Below, one piece after another: positions 1 to 8,850 of a DNA stretch of 64,000 nucleotides. The stretch lies in the NCBI RefSeq assembly GCF_013201545.1, contig NZ_CP053746.1, positions 1,577,001-1,641,000 on the forward strand, in the 5' to 3' direction. This stretch comes from Pseudomonas graminis. GTDB lineage: Bacteria; Pseudomonadota; Gammaproteobacteria; Pseudomonadales; Pseudomonadaceae. Position 1 is the stretch's first letter. Each line of letters starts with the position of its first letter. The translations under genes and the position numbers were made by a program. The notes below the pieces were generated by a model, which was not told the origin of the DNA, did no database searches, and saw only the letters and a program-made list of their open reading frames with translations.

Positions 1-1549
1 CCAAGCCTTCCGGCTCCCAGCACCAGTTTTCCATGAACTGGCTTGGCAGCTCGACCGCATCCCAAGCCACGCCATTGATCCCCGACGCACCCGCGTGTTC
101 GACGCGGGTCAGCAGGTGGTGCAGACCGTGGCCGAATTCGTGGAACAGGGTGGTGACTTCATCGTGGGTGAGCAACGCCGGCTTACCGCTGACCGCCGGG
201 GTGAAGTTACAGACCAGGTTGGCGACCGGGCTTTGCAGCGTGCCTTCAGCCGTGCGACGACGATCGCGGGCGCCGTCCATCCACGCACCGCCACGCTTGT
301 TGGCACGGGCGTAGAGATCGAAGAAGAAGCGCCCGACGTGCTGGCCGTTTTCCTTGATTTCGAACAGGCGGACGTCTGGGTGCCAGGTGTCGAAGCCCTT
401 CTGCTCGGCGATTTCAATGCCGTACAGTTTTTGTACGATAGCGAACAGGCCGGTGAGCACTTTGTCGACCGGGAAGTAGGCGCGCAGGGCTTCCTGGGAA
501 ACGCTGTAGCGCTGTTCGCGCAGCTTCTCGCCATAGAAACCGCTGTCCCAGCTCTGCAGGTCCGGGCAGCCTTGTTCGGCGGCATAGGCTTTCAACTGCT
601 GCAGATCCTGAGCGGCAAACGGCTTGCTGCGCTTGGCCAGATCACGCAGGAAGCTGAGGACCTGATCGCTGGACTCGGCCATTTTGGTGGCCAGGCTCAG
701 CTCGGAGAAGCTGGCGAAACCCAGCAGTTTGGCCAGCTCCTGACGCAGATCGAGAATCTGCTCCATGATCGGGCCGTTGTCGTTTTTGCCTGCGTTCGGG
801 CCTTGGTCTGACGCGCGGGTGCAATACGCCGCGTAAACTTCCTCGCGCAGCGCGCGGCCTTCGGCGTAGGTCATGACAGCGTAGTAGCTCGGGAACTCGA
901 GCGTGATCAGATAGCCTTCCAGGTCTTTCGCCTGGGCCGCGGCGGCCATTTGCGCCTTGGCCGAATCAGTCAGGCCGGCGAGGGCGGCTTCGTCAGTGAC
1001 GTGCTTGCTCCAGGCTTGAGTCGCGTCGAGCAACTGGTTGGAGAACTGGCTGCCCAGCTCGGACAGCTTGCTCTGCACTTCGGCGTAGCGTTTTTGCTGT
1101 TCTGGCGGCAGGTCGATGCCCGACAAGCGGAAGTCGCGCAGCGATTGTTCAAGAATGGTCTTCTGTGCGACATCGAAACTGGCCGCTTCAGGGCTGTTGG
1201 CCAAGGCTTCGAAGGCCTGGAACAGTTCGCGGTTCTGGCCCATTTCCGTCGAATAGGCGCTCAGGGCCGGCAGGCAGGACTCATAGGCCTCGCGCAGTTC
1301 CGCGCTGTTGCACACGGCGTTCAAGTGGCTGACCGGGCTCCAGGCGGCGCCCAGGCGATCATTGAGTTCGTCCATCGCCAGCACCAGGCCAGCCCATGTA
1401 GGCTGCGAACCTTGCTTGGCGAGGATGTCGGCAATCGCGGCGCGGTTGTCGGCGAGAATCTGTTCGATGGCAGGTTTTACATGCTCGGCGCGAATCGCCG
1501 AGAAAGGTGGCAGGTCGTAGGATTGCAACAGAGGGTTGTTCGCGCTCAC
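1..1549 (-). CDS. prlC: Oligopeptidase A (M3 metallopeptidase), 3' end beyond the window
   Basis: This is a cytoplasmic zinc endopeptidase that degrades short peptides, including cleaved signal peptides. About 516 of the usual 680 or so residues are visible; the C-terminus lies past the left edge. The zinc motif HEFGH is encoded at 128-142 (about residues 470-474), where it falls in E. coli PrlC. I chose the GTG at 1549 because the protein then begins MSANNPLL, typical of the family. It is divergent from the gamma-carbonic-anhydrase-like gene across 90 bp. The family identification is firm; the missing third helix bundle and third zinc ligand cannot be checked here. Confidence 0.95.
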   Translation of the reverse strand, partial: MSANNPLLQSYDLPPFSAIRAEHVKPAIEQILADNRAAIADILAKQGSQPTWAGLVLAMDELNDRLGAAWSPVSHLNAVCNSAELREAYESCLPALSAYSTEMGQNRELFQAFEALANSPEAASFDVAQKTILEQSLRDFRLSGIDLPPEQQKRYAEVQSKLSELGSQFSNQLLDATQAWSKHVTDEAALAGLTDSAKAQMAAAAQAKDLEGYLITLEFPSYYAVMTYAEGRALREEVYAAYCTRASDQGPNAGKNDNGPIMEQILDLRQELAKLLGFASFSELSLATKMAESSDQVLSFLRDLAKRSKPFAAQDLQQLKAYAAEQGCPDLQSWDSGFYGEKLREQRYSVSQEALRAYFPVDKVLTGLFAIVQKLYGIEIAEQKGFDTWHPDVRLFEIKENGQHVGRFFFDLYARANKRGGAWMDGARDRRRTAEGTLQSPVANLVCNFTPAVSGKPALLTHDEVTTLFHEFGHGLHHLLTRVEHAGASGINGVAWDAVELPSQFMENWCWEPEGL

Positions 1550-1639
1550 GGTTTGGCACCTTGGCTAAAAGAAACACCCACGCATCTTAATTACAATCGA
1601 CGCCGACCGCAGCTATCGGCGCCAGAGAAGGAGCCTATC

Positions 1640-2188
1640 GTGGCCATTCGCACGTTCCAGAACCACACCCCAACCCTTGGAGAGCGGGCGTTTGTCGATC
1701 ATTCGGCGATTGTGATCGGCGATGTCGAAATCGGCGCCGACAGTTCGGTCTGGCCGCTGACCGTCATCCGTGGCGACATGCACCGCATCCGCATCGGCGC
1801 GCGCACCAGCGTGCAGGACGGCAGTGTGCTGCACATCACCCACGCCGGCCCGTTCAACCCGGACGGTTTCCCGCTATTGATCGGCGATGAGGTGACCATC
1901 GGCCACAAGGTCATGCTGCACGGCTGCACCGTCGGCAATCGCATTCTGATCGGCATGGGGACCACGATCATGGACGGCGCGGTGGTGGAGGATGAGGTGA
2001 TCATCGGCGCGGGCAGTCTGGTGCCGCCCGGCAAACGCCTCGAGAGCGGGTTTCTCTACGTAGGACGTCCGGTGAAGCAGATGCGTCCGCTGACCGAGAA
2101 AGAGGTCGCCTTCTTCCCCTACAGCGCGACCAATTACGTAAAGCTGAAAGACCAGCATCTGGCCGAAGGCTTCGACAAACCCTGCTGA
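1640..2188 (+). CDS. Gamma-carbonic-anhydrase-like hexapeptide-repeat protein (YrdA/PaaY family)
   Basis: A 182-residue left-handed beta-helix protein with repeated I/V-G-x-x hexapeptides from about residue 25 to 130. Histidines at 65/68, 89 and 94 (the last two in GHKVMLHG) match the trimeric metal site of the gamma-carbonic anhydrase fold. Whether it hydrates CO2 is uncertain; many YrdA-type members have no demonstrated substrate. The GTG start at 1640 follows an AGAAGGAG ribosome-binding site at 1626-1633. The HAD phosphatase starts 8 bp after the stop, so the two are probably cotranscribed, as in other pseudomonads. Confidence 0.88.
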   Translation: MAIRTFQNHTPTLGERAFVDHSAIVIGDVEIGADSSVWPLTVIRGDMHRIRIGARTSVQDGSVLHITHAGPFNPDGFPLLIGDEVTIGHKVMLHGCTVGNRILIGMGTTIMDGAVVEDEVIIGAGSLVPPGKRLESGFLYVGRPVKQMRPLTEKEVAFFPYSATNYVKLKDQHLAEGFDKPC

Positions 2189-2196
2189 GAGCACAC

Positions 2197-2847
2197 ATGC
2201 ATTACCAGAATATTCTGTTCGACCTGGACGGCACCCTGACCGATCCGCGCGAAGGCATCACCCGGTCCATCCAGTTTGCCTTGAGCAAGCTGGGCATCGA
2301 CGAACCCGACATCACTCGGCTCGAGCACTTCATCGGCCCGCCGCTGTTGCAGCAATTCATGCGCGCCTACGACTTCGACGAAGCAAAGGCCTGGGACGCG
2401 GTGGGCTTTTACCGCGAGCGTTTCAAGGTGACGGGCCTGTACGAGAATCTGGTGTTCGACGGCATCTTCGAACTGCTCGACATGCTCTCGGATCAGGGCC
2501 GTACGCTGTTCATCGCGACGTCCAAGCCTTGGGTGTTCGCCCATGAAATCGCCCGGCATTTCGACTTCGCGCGCCATTTCAAGGTGATCTACGGCAGCGA
2601 GCTGGACGGCACCCGCACTGACAAAGTCGAGCTGATCCGGCACTTGCTGGATGAAGAGCAGCTCGATCCGAAACAGACGCTGATGGTCGGCGACCGCAAA
2701 CACGATTTGATTGGCGGCAAGCGCAACGGCTTGGACGTGGCGGCGGTGGGGTATGGATTTGGCAGTCGGGAGGAGCTGGAGGCCGAGGCGCCGACCTATC
2801 ATTTTGATTCGGTGGGCGCGCTGCATGAGGCGTTTCTCAAAAGCTGA
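2197..2847 (+). CDS. HAD-superfamily hydrolase, phosphoglycolate-phosphatase-like
   Basis: A 216-residue haloacid-dehalogenase phosphatase. Motif I is DLDGT at residues 9-13 (nucleophile D9, acid D11), the motif II threonine lies in IATSKP, and motif IV is GDRKHD near residue 165. The helical cap inserted after motif I puts it in the Gph/CbbY-like subgroup. The substrate is not deducible; phosphoglycolate is the family default, but this small form is not the true Gph encoded near trpE in Pseudomonas. It lies directly downstream of the gamma-carbonic-anhydrase-like gene, probably in one transcript, and converges on the lipoprotein aminopeptidase gene. Confidence 0.85.
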   Translation: MHYQNILFDLDGTLTDPREGITRSIQFALSKLGIDEPDITRLEHFIGPPLLQQFMRAYDFDEAKAWDAVGFYRERFKVTGLYENLVFDGIFELLDMLSDQGRTLFIATSKPWVFAHEIARHFDFARHFKVIYGSELDGTRTDKVELIRHLLDEEQLDPKQTLMVGDRKHDLIGGKRNGLDVAAVGYGFGSREELEAEAPTYHFDSVGALHEAFLKS

Positions 2848-2887
2848 GAGCACTCAATCTGTGGGAACGATCACCACGGCGCCGGCA

Positions 2888-3955
2888 CTACGTGGATTTT
2901 TTAGCCAGCCGCTCCAACGCGGCCTTGCGCTCTTCCTTGGGCAATTCGCCCAACTTTTCCACCGCCGAATAGAACGCAGGCCAATCACCGCTCACCTGCC
3001 TGAACAACGCTTCAAACGCCGGCACCCATTGATCGTACAAACCGATGGGCAACAGGCGTGCGTTGTTCATCGGCGCATACACCCAGCCGTCGAAACGCTT
3101 GTCGCCGCCCCATTGGCTGTCGCGCAACTGCCGATACTCGCTGCGCAGACGCTCGAACTCAGCGGCCTTGCGTTCGCGCATCACCTGCGGACTCAGCGGC
3201 TCGGCGTACAGCGCCTTCAGCCGATCGCGGGTGACGAGGGCCAGTTCGGTCAGCTGATCACGTCGCCGGGCTTCCGAAGATCCTCCTTCGGCAGGTAAAC
3301 CACGCGCCGCGCGCCACTGGCGGGTGCCTTCCTGCTCCACAAAACTGGCGTAGGACTCGTTGAACTCGCTGTCGTCCTTCACGTAAAACCGCTGGTGCGC
3401 CAGCTCGTGGAAGATCAGCGTGGCCAGTCGCTCATCGCCCCAGTTCATCATCGAACTCATGATCGGGTCATCGAACCAGCCAAGCGTCGAATACGCCTCC
3501 ACGCCGCTGACATACACGTCCTTTCCCTCAAGCTTCTGCACAGCCGCATCCCCGCGCGCGGCGCCTTGAGTGTAATAGCCGCGATAGGCCACGCACCCGG
3601 CAATGGGGAAGCAATGGGTGACAGGATCCAGGGAAAATTCGCCAGTCGCGAACACGTTCCAGACAACAAACGGGCGATGGATGTCAGCGTAAAGGCGGTA
3701 GCTGCGGTTATCCGGCAGGTGCAGATGCTCGGTCGCGAACGCACGGGCTTGCTGCGACTTGAGGAGGTGATCGCGCAACTGGGTATCGCGATTCGGATCC
3801 GCGATGACGTCGGCAACCGGCTCGCGCGCTCGCAGCAGGGCCATCTGGCCGCTGGCCAGTTGCGAGTAATAGGAAAGACTGGAACAGCCGCCGAGGAGTA
3901 AAGTTGCCAGCATCGGCAAGCCACGTTGCAGCCAGGCCTTTTTCGATCGAATCAT
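2888..3955 (-). CDS. Predicted lipoprotein aminopeptidase (COG4324-type metallopeptidase)
   Basis: A 355-residue protein with a lipoprotein signal (lipobox LLGGC, acylated Cys24). The gluzincin-type zinc motif HELAHQ is at residues 183-188, and a downstream glutamate in NESYASFVE (about 200-206) probably supplies the third ligand. This matches the 'putative aminopeptidase' family, whose activity is mostly predicted rather than measured. The absence of an Asp at position +2 after the lipid Cys suggests the Lol system sends it to the outer membrane. It converges with the HAD gene, leaving a 40 bp gap without a clear terminator hairpin. Confidence 0.85.
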   Translation of the reverse strand: MIRSKKAWLQRGLPMLATLLLGGCSSLSYYSQLASGQMALLRAREPVADVIADPNRDTQLRDHLLKSQQARAFATEHLHLPDNRSYRLYADIHRPFVVWNVFATGEFSLDPVTHCFPIAGCVAYRGYYTQGAARGDAAVQKLEGKDVYVSGVEAYSTLGWFDDPIMSSMMNWGDERLATLIFHELAHQRFYVKDDSEFNESYASFVEQEGTRQWRAARGLPAEGGSSEARRRDQLTELALVTRDRLKALYAEPLSPQVMRERKAAEFERLRSEYRQLRDSQWGGDKRFDGWVYAPMNNARLLPIGLYDQWVPAFEALFRQVSGDWPAFYSAVEKLGELPKEERKAALERLAKKST

Positions 3956-4063
3956 GCAGCTGCCTTAACGTCGATATTCATGATGCCTACACATCAGCGT
4001 TATGCCGGACAGCCCGCCTCTGACGCAACCATCATCGCCATCTGCCCCATTGCGGAGTTCGTC

Positions 4064-4480
4064 ATGCGCTTGCCTCTGTCCATCATTGCCCTGAGTCTTC
4101 TGGCCGGATGCGCGGGGCCGCTGCCCGCGGTTGATCCCCAGCAGGCGTGGGTTGACCTGCATACCTTCACCGGCAAAACCCTGATGGCCGACAAGCTCGA
4201 CGGCGTACGCACCTACGACGGTCGCTTCTTTCAGGTGACGCCCGGCAAGCACAAGCTGGAAGTGCGTTACGACTACGAATACGCGCCCGGTGCGATGGGC
4301 TTATCGATGGACATCTACAACGAGCGAACCTGCTACGTGACGATCAACTACGACCGCTTCGAGGCCGGCCACCGCTATCGCCTCGACGTGCGCAATATCA
4401 CCAACGACATCGACGCGCAGTTGCGGGACGAGCAGCGCAATGTGCTCGCGGAGGAGGGGGAGATTTTCTGCATCCCTTGA
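4064..4480 (+). CDS. Conserved small lipoprotein of unknown function
   Basis: A 138-residue protein starting MRLPLSIIALSLLAGC, with a clear lipobox (LAGC, Cys16). I chose the ATG at 4064 because it places the signal peptide at the N-terminus; the reading frame stays open upstream but adds a poor leader. The mature part is mostly predicted beta strand with alternating aromatic and charged residues (VRYDYEYAPG, ITINYDRFE-like segments) and two later cysteines. It resembles Pseudomonas proteins found beside the COG4324 aminopeptidase. I recognise no enzymatic motif. It is divergent from that aminopeptidase gene. Confidence 0.75.
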   Translation: MRLPLSIIALSLLAGCAGPLPAVDPQQAWVDLHTFTGKTLMADKLDGVRTYDGRFFQVTPGKHKLEVRYDYEYAPGAMGLSMDIYNERTCYVTINYDRFEAGHRYRLDVRNITNDIDAQLRDEQRNVLAEEGEIFCIP

Positions 4481-4554
4481 CGCGTGATCGCGAGGTCAGC
4501 GCGCAAACGAACTTGCTCATCTGAGGCTTACGAAAAGCTTTCGCTTACACCGGA

Positions 4555-4788
4555 CTATCGATCGTTGTTCTGATAAATGATCTTCCTGGTGCCGTTTTCG
4601 CAGGTGCCGACGACCATATTCTGATCATGGACCTCCTCGTTGGTGACGACTTCCAGCGTGTAAGAGCTAACGTTCTGAGCCTGAATTTTGGCTTCGATTT
4701 CGTCCTTGAGCTCTTCGCAGGGCTTGGGGGCGGCAAAGGCACTGGTGGTCAGCGCACCGAGAATCAGGATTGCGGCGATACGTTTCAT
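4555..4788 (-). CDS. Small secreted DUF1161-type protein (copy 1)
   Basis: A 77-residue protein with a cleavable signal peptide (cleavage after about Ala19/Ala20), leaving a mature part of roughly 57 residues. Cys24 and Cys63 probably form a disulfide in the periplasm. The conserved core is CEELKDEIEAKI, then SSYTLE and VVGTCENG. An AGGAGTCG ribosome-binding site at 4791-4798 supports the ATG at 4788. A second copy at 6723-6947 shares the same skeleton. The function is unknown. The family is widespread in Pseudomonas. Confidence 0.85.
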   Translation of the reverse strand: MKRIAAILILGALTTSAFAAPKPCEELKDEIEAKIQAQNVSSYTLEVVTNEEVHDQNMVVGTCENGTRKIIYQNNDR

Positions 4789-4919
4789 GATCGACTCCTT
4801 CGACACCGTGCGACACGCATCGGCCTTGCATGTGACCGTGGGGGCGCACGCCGGTTCTGGCGCGTCCATAACGAAGATGGCCCGCAATTGCGGGCCACCG
4901 AATGCAACAGTAACGCGAA

Positions 4920-5351
4920 TCAGCTCACGAGGGTGGCATCGAGCGTGATCTTGGCGTTCAGTACTTTCGAAACCGGGCAGCCTTCCTTCGCATCGTTGGT
5001 CAGCTTCTCGAACTGTTCCTGGGTAGCGCCAGGGATTTTGGCTTTCAGTGTCAGGTGTACCGCAGTAATCGCGAAACCGCCGTCGACTTGATCCAGGGTG
5101 ACGTCAGCGGTGGTGTCGATGCTGTCGGCTTTCAGGTTGGCATTGCCGAGGATCATCGACAGGGCCATCGAGAAGCAGCCAGCGTGGGCTGCGCCGATCA
5201 ATTCTTCCGGGTTGGTGCCCTTGCCGCCTTCGAAACGGGCCTTGAAGCCGTACGGCGCTTCGCGCAGAACGCCGGTTTCAGTAGAGATGCTGCCGATACC
5301 CGACTTCAGGTCACCTTCCCAGTGGGCGGATGCTTTCTTGACGATGCTCAT
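4920..5351 (-). CDS. osmC: Organic hydroperoxide reductase OsmC
   Basis: A 143-residue thiol peroxidase that reduces organic hydroperoxides and hypochlorite-type oxidants. The two catalytic cysteines, Cys59 in AHAGCF and Cys125 in EGCPV, are at exactly the E. coli OsmC positions, and the catalytic Arg is in KARFEGG. In many bacteria it is induced at high osmolarity and in stationary phase; no regulator site is obvious in the sequence. It is transcribed away from the luciferase-like gene across a 283 bp AT-rich spacer and towards the first DUF1161 gene, 131 bp downstream. Confidence 0.93.
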   Translation of the reverse strand: MSIVKKASAHWEGDLKSGIGSISTETGVLREAPYGFKARFEGGKGTNPEELIGAAHAGCFSMALSMILGNANLKADSIDTTADVTLDQVDGGFAITAVHLTLKAKIPGATQEQFEKLTNDAKEGCPVSKVLNAKITLDATLVS

Positions 5352-5634
5352 GGTGTCTCCTCATGAAAAGTGCGATTTCGCTCGCACGCGGACCAAAGTT
5401 CTGAGGAGTGTAGGCGGGACTTAGTTCAACGCGTATGCCGCACGTGCTTTTTTGCGGACCGACCCAATGTTAATTCCGACCAAATTAGTAGGAAATTTCG
5501 CGTTGCCCATTGCAACTCTGAAATCCGCCCTTATTCTATGGCTTAACGCAAATATTTAGTCTTAATGCCGGTTTGCTCGCGTGATGTCCCCGATGGATAC
5601 GCCGCTTCAAGCCCAAGAGGATCAACAACGGCCT
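5352..5634. other. Intergenic spacer between osmC and the luciferase-like gene
   Basis: A divergent 283 bp spacer with no convincing open reading frame. The central part (about 5465-5575) is clearly more AT-rich than the flanks and must hold the promoters of both genes. I could not pick out a consensus -35/-10 pair with confidence. Confidence 0.5.
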
Positions 5635-6636
5635 ATGAAACGATTAGCTGATGTGAAGATTTCCACGCTCGATCTGGTGCCCGTCCGCGAAGACAAAGGG
5701 CCGGCAGAATCGCTGCGCAATGCCCTGGACCTGGCGCAACACGTTGAGAAATGGGGCTACAACCGTTTCTGGGTGGCCGAGCACCACAACATGGACGGCA
5801 TCGCCAGTTCGGCCACCTCCGTTTTGCTGGCCTATCTGGCCGGTGGCACATCGACCATCCGGGTCGGGTCGGGCGGGATTATGTTGCCCAACCACGCACC
5901 GCTGGTGATCGCCGAGCAGTTCGGCACGCTGGAAAGCCTGTTCCCGGGGCGTATCGACCTTGGCCTTGGCCGCGCGCCGGGTTCCGACCAGATGACCGCT
6001 CGGGCCCTGCGTCGCGAGCGCTCCGGCAGTGCCGATGACTTCCCGGATGACGTAACCGAGCTGGTCAACTACCTCGGGCCGCGTCAGCCTCATCAACGGG
6101 TCATCGCCGTGCCCGGCACCAACACCAACGTGCCGATCTGGTTGCTGGGCTCTAGCCTGTTCAGTGCTCAACTGGCCGGTGAGCGGGGGCTGCCGTACGC
6201 ATTCGCGTCGCACTTCGCGCCACGTTTCATGCACGAAGCGATTCGCGTCTACCGCAGCCACTTCAAGCCTTCGGAGGTCCTCGACAAGCCTTACGTGATG
6301 CTCGGCGTTCCACTGGCCGCTGCAGAGACCGACGAGCGCGCCGAGTATCTGGTGACGTCGGTGTACCAACGCATCCTGAGCCTGATGCGTGGGCAAAGCC
6401 TGATGCAGAAGCCGCCGGTCGAGAGCATGAATGGGTTGTGGCTGCCCCATGAGCGCGACGCGGTGATGGATTTCCTGGGACTGGCGGTCGTCGGTGGCCC
6501 GGAGAAGATTCGCGCCAAGTTGGACGTGCTGCTTGAGCAGACCGACGCGGATGAGCTGATCTTTACGTGCGACATGTACGAACATGCCGATCGCCTGCGC
6601 TCCTACGAGATCCTGGCGCAAGCCGCGAGGGGCTGA
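5635..6636 (+). CDS. LLM-class flavin-dependent oxidoreductase (luciferase-like)
   Basis: A 333-residue TIM-barrel protein of the bacterial luciferase superfamily. The N-terminus ([10 protein letters not shown]) and the WVAEHHNM segment near residue 45 are hallmarks of the MsnO8-like subgroup, as is the later [14 protein letters not shown] region. Such proteins are FMN-dependent monooxygenases or reductases; the substrate cannot be read from sequence. I chose the ATG at 5635 because homologues begin [10 protein letters not shown]; the frame also offers starts at 5581-5595 without a ribosome-binding site. A strong bidirectional terminator follows. Confidence 0.85.
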   Translation: MKRLADVKISTLDLVPVREDKGPAESLRNALDLAQHVEKWGYNRFWVAEHHNMDGIASSATSVLLAYLAGGTSTIRVGSGGIMLPNHAPLVIAEQFGTLESLFPGRIDLGLGRAPGSDQMTARALRRERSGSADDFPDDVTELVNYLGPRQPHQRVIAVPGTNTNVPIWLLGSSLFSAQLAGERGLPYAFASHFAPRFMHEAIRVYRSHFKPSEVLDKPYVMLGVPLAAAETDERAEYLVTSVYQRILSLMRGQSLMQKPPVESMNGLWLPHERDAVMDFLGLAVVGGPEKIRAKLDVLLEQTDADELIFTCDMYEHADRLRSYEILAQAARG

Positions 6637-6672
6637 TTCAGAGCGGTGCACTGAGACCTGTCCGCCACAAAC

Positions 6673-6705
6673 AAAAAAACCGACGCCAGATGCGTCGGTT
6701 TTTTT
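6673..6705. terminator. Bidirectional rho-independent terminator
   Basis: A perfect CCGACGC/GCGTCGG stem (6680-6686 and 6692-6698, 5-nt loop) is flanked by seven A residues upstream and seven T residues downstream, so it works on both strands. It separates the luciferase-like gene from the second DUF1161 gene. Confidence 0.9.
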
Positions 6706-6722
6706 GTGCCAGCGGGCCGGTA

Positions 6723-6947
6723 TCAGCCGCGCTTGTAAACGATTTCCATACTGCCGCCTTCGCAGGTGCCGACGACTTTGCCGTCCGCCGAGCTGCCTTT
6801 TTCAACGGCTTCAAGCGTGTAGGACGAAACGCCTTTGACTTTAATTTTCGCGTCGATGTCGGCTTTTACGTCATCACACGACTTGCCGGCAGCCATGGTA
6901 GTGCCCGCAATGCTCAACAAGCCTATGGCCAACAGAACTTTTTTCAT
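6723..6947 (-). CDS. Small secreted DUF1161-type protein (copy 2)
   Basis: A 74-residue protein with a signal peptide (MKKVLLAIGLLSIAGTTMAA) and a mature part of about 54 residues. Cys24 and Cys62 are placed as in copy 1 at 4555-4788, and GVSSYTLE and VVGTCEGG are shared, so the two are paralogues. It is presumably periplasmic with one disulfide. GGGGATG lies just before the ATG on the minus strand as a ribosome-binding site. The function is unknown. It ends 18 bp from the bidirectional terminator. Confidence 0.85.
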   Translation of the reverse strand: MKKVLLAIGLLSIAGTTMAAGKSCDDVKADIDAKIKVKGVSSYTLEAVEKGSSADGKVVGTCEGGSMEIVYKRG

Positions 6948-7108
6948 CGGTACATCCCCTCGTCAGGCGCAATTTTCGGATCAACAAGGCCGCTCCGATC
7001 GGGCGGCCTGACTACATGAACCTGCGTCATGAACCTTCTTAAAAGTCACGACTGCGCGGTATGTATAGCGAAGGTTGTGGCACTCGGCCACTGTAAAAGT
7101 TCAGCGGC

Positions 7109-7324
7109 TCAGCTGTTGTCGATGCGGAAACCGACCTTGATAGTCACCTGGAAGTGGCCGACTTTACCGTCTTCGATGTGGCCACGGGTTTCCAGCACTT
7201 CGAACCATTCCATAAGTTTTACGGACTTGGCAGCTTGGGCAATCGCGTTCTGAATCGCGTCGTCGGTGCTCACGGTCGATGACCCGACCAGCTCGAGCAT
7301 TTTGTAGGTGTGATGATCAGACAT
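7109..7324 (-). CDS. Dodecin-family flavin-binding protein
   Basis: A 71-residue protein matching dodecin, a dodecameric shell that binds flavins or CoA and acts as a flavin buffer in the cytoplasm. Trp40 in MEWFEV is the residue that stacks on the isoalloxazine ring in the family, and Gln59 in GHFQVTIKVGF contacts the flavin. AGGAG lies 5 nt ahead of the ATG at 7324 on the minus strand. It is divergent from the DUF883 gene over 182 bp and appears monocistronic. Confidence 0.9.
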   Translation of the reverse strand: MSDHHTYKMLELVGSSTVSTDDAIQNAIAQAAKSVKLMEWFEVLETRGHIEDGKVGHFQVTIKVGFRIDNS

Positions 7325-7506
7325 GGCAGTTCTCCTGAAGGATGTTGCGCGGTGGCAGCGCCGCAGCGATTGTGTTCACTATCTCTGTGCCGAAATGCGG
7401 TCTAAAAGTTCAGAAGAAACGGTACTTCGCATTACGCACTGCACTTTCTCGAAACCCTGTAGTCGGAATCAACACACGCCACTCATCACAGCAGGAGAGT
7501 TAAATC

Positions 7507-7830
7507 ATGGCATTCACGTCATCCCGTAAAGCGTCGTTGCAAAGCATGGAAGCCGAGATCGAGAGTCTGCTCAAGTCGCTGGAAGGCTTGAAGTCCGACG
7601 CTTCCGACGAGTCGCGCAAGACCCTGAAAAACCTGAAAGCCAATGCTGAAAACGCGCTGAGCCATTCGCGCAGCTTGTTGAGCGATGTCTACGAAGACGT
7701 CAAGGTCAAAACCCGCGAAACCAGCGTTGCGACCCGTGATTACGCCCAAGAGCACCCTTGGACCACCGCAGGCGTCGCTGTTGGCGCAATCGGCCTGCTG
7801 GCCGCTTATCTGCTGTGCAAGCGCGGCTGA
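7507..7830 (+). CDS. DUF883 (ElaB/YqjD/YgaM-type) membrane-anchored protein
   Basis: A 107-residue protein with a long charged helix (about residues 8-80) and a single C-terminal membrane segment (AGVAVGAIGLLAAYLL, about 88-103) ending CKRG. This is the architecture of E. coli YqjD and ElaB, tail-anchored inner-membrane proteins that bind ribosomes and inhibit growth in stationary phase. GCAGGAGAG at 7491-7499 is the ribosome-binding site. Its TGA directly abuts the stop codon of trpI on the other strand, with no intergenic base. Confidence 0.87.
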   Translation: MAFTSSRKASLQSMEAEIESLLKSLEGLKSDASDESRKTLKNLKANAENALSHSRSLLSDVYEDVKVKTRETSVATRDYAQEHPWTTAGVAVGAIGLLAAYLLCKRG

Positions 7831-8730
7831 TCAAGCCCGCCCCGATCGCTCGAGTTCCTGCTTGAGCCACCGAGCGAGGTCCTGAGCGCGTCCATCCGCG
7901 GCGCGCTTCGGTACCCACAACGCCAGCTGCGCCGGGGTTTCACTGAAACCCCATGGTGCAGCCAGGCGTCCGGCCTTCAAGTCGTCAGCCACTAATGGCT
8001 CCGGCGCGATCGCCACTCCCAGGCCTGCAACGGCCGCCTCCAGTAAATAATACAAATGCTCGAAATCCTGTCCGTAGCTCAGCGCGTCGGGCTCGATGCC
8101 GTTTTGCGTCGCCCATGTCGGCCAGGCTTGCAGCCGCGATGTGGTCTGCAGCAAGGGCTCACCCAGTAGCGCATGGACCGGGGCGTGTCGCAGCTCCTCG
8201 AACCGGGCGAATCGTGGACTCATCACCGGCCCGATGCGCTCGCTGGCAAGCTCGAATACTTGCATGTCCGCAGGCCATGGCGGCTCGGCAAATATCAGCA
8301 GCGCGTCCAGTCCGGGGCGTCGCGGGTCAAGGTCACCTTCTCCTGCCGACAGGTGCAGGCGCAGATCGGGGAGGTCGGCGTTCAAGCGCCCCAGCCGCGG
8401 GATGAACCAGCGCGCCAGCAAGCTTCCGGAACAACCCAGTACGAACGGCGCATCTGCGCTGCCCTGGCTAAGCTCGGCACAGACACCGCGCAGACGATCA
8501 AACGCTTCGGCGCTCGCATCCCGCAGGCGAATTCCGGGATCTGTGAGTTTCAGGCCACGTCCATCCTTGCTGAACAGGCTCACGCCCAAGTGTTCTTCCA
8601 GCACTTTCAGCTGACGGCTCACGGCACCATGGGTCACGTGCAATTGCTCGGCCGCCTGACTGACGCTGTTTAGCCGGGCGGTGGCTTCGAAGGCACGCAG
8701 TGCGTTGAGGGGCGGAAGGTCTCGGCTCAT
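7831..8730 (-). CDS. trpI: LysR-type activator of trpBA
   Basis: A 299-residue LysR regulator. The N-terminal winged helix-turn-helix spans about residues 5-65 ([20 protein letters not shown]) and the effector-binding domain fills the rest. In Pseudomonas TrpI activates the divergent trpBA genes in response to indoleglycerol phosphate and represses itself. The divergent position and a matching site at 8737-8753 make the assignment strong. The stop codon is back to back with that of the DUF883 gene. Confidence 0.92.
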   Translation of the reverse strand: MSRDLPPLNALRAFEATARLNSVSQAAEQLHVTHGAVSRQLKVLEEHLGVSLFSKDGRGLKLTDPGIRLRDASAEAFDRLRGVCAELSQGSADAPFVLGCSGSLLARWFIPRLGRLNADLPDLRLHLSAGEGDLDPRRPGLDALLIFAEPPWPADMQVFELASERIGPVMSPRFARFEELRHAPVHALLGEPLLQTTSRLQAWPTWATQNGIEPDALSYGQDFEHLYYLLEAAVAGLGVAIAPEPLVADDLKAGRLAAPWGFSETPAQLALWVPKRAADGRAQDLARWLKQELERSGRA

Positions 8731-8736
8731 GGGATG

Positions 8737-8753
8737 TGTGAGTTTTCCTGACA
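8737..8753. promoter_or_regulatory. Probable TrpI binding site
   Basis: The sequence TGTGAG-N5-CTGACA fits the TGTGAG-N5-CTNACA pattern I recall for TrpI. Its centre is about 64 bp ahead of a start point implied by a weak -10 (TAGAGT, 8797-8802) for trpB. It begins 7 bp from the trpI start codon, consistent with autorepression. Confidence 0.6.
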
Positions 8754-8850
8754 GGTTGCGCCGATCTTATCGGTTTTCATCGTCGCTGGCGCTGGTTAGA
8801 GTGTGATCACTGCCTGACGGCTCATCCTATTCGCATCCCCGGAGGTCCAC

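Noticed and set aside
95..811. Plus-strand frame of 238 residues at the left edge
   Set aside because: Antisense to prlC, whose HEFGH motif and family sequence are clear.
950..1639. N-terminal extension of the gamma-carbonic-anhydrase-like protein into prlC
   Set aside because: Homologues start at the GTG at 1640, which has its own ribosome-binding site; the extension is antisense to prlC.
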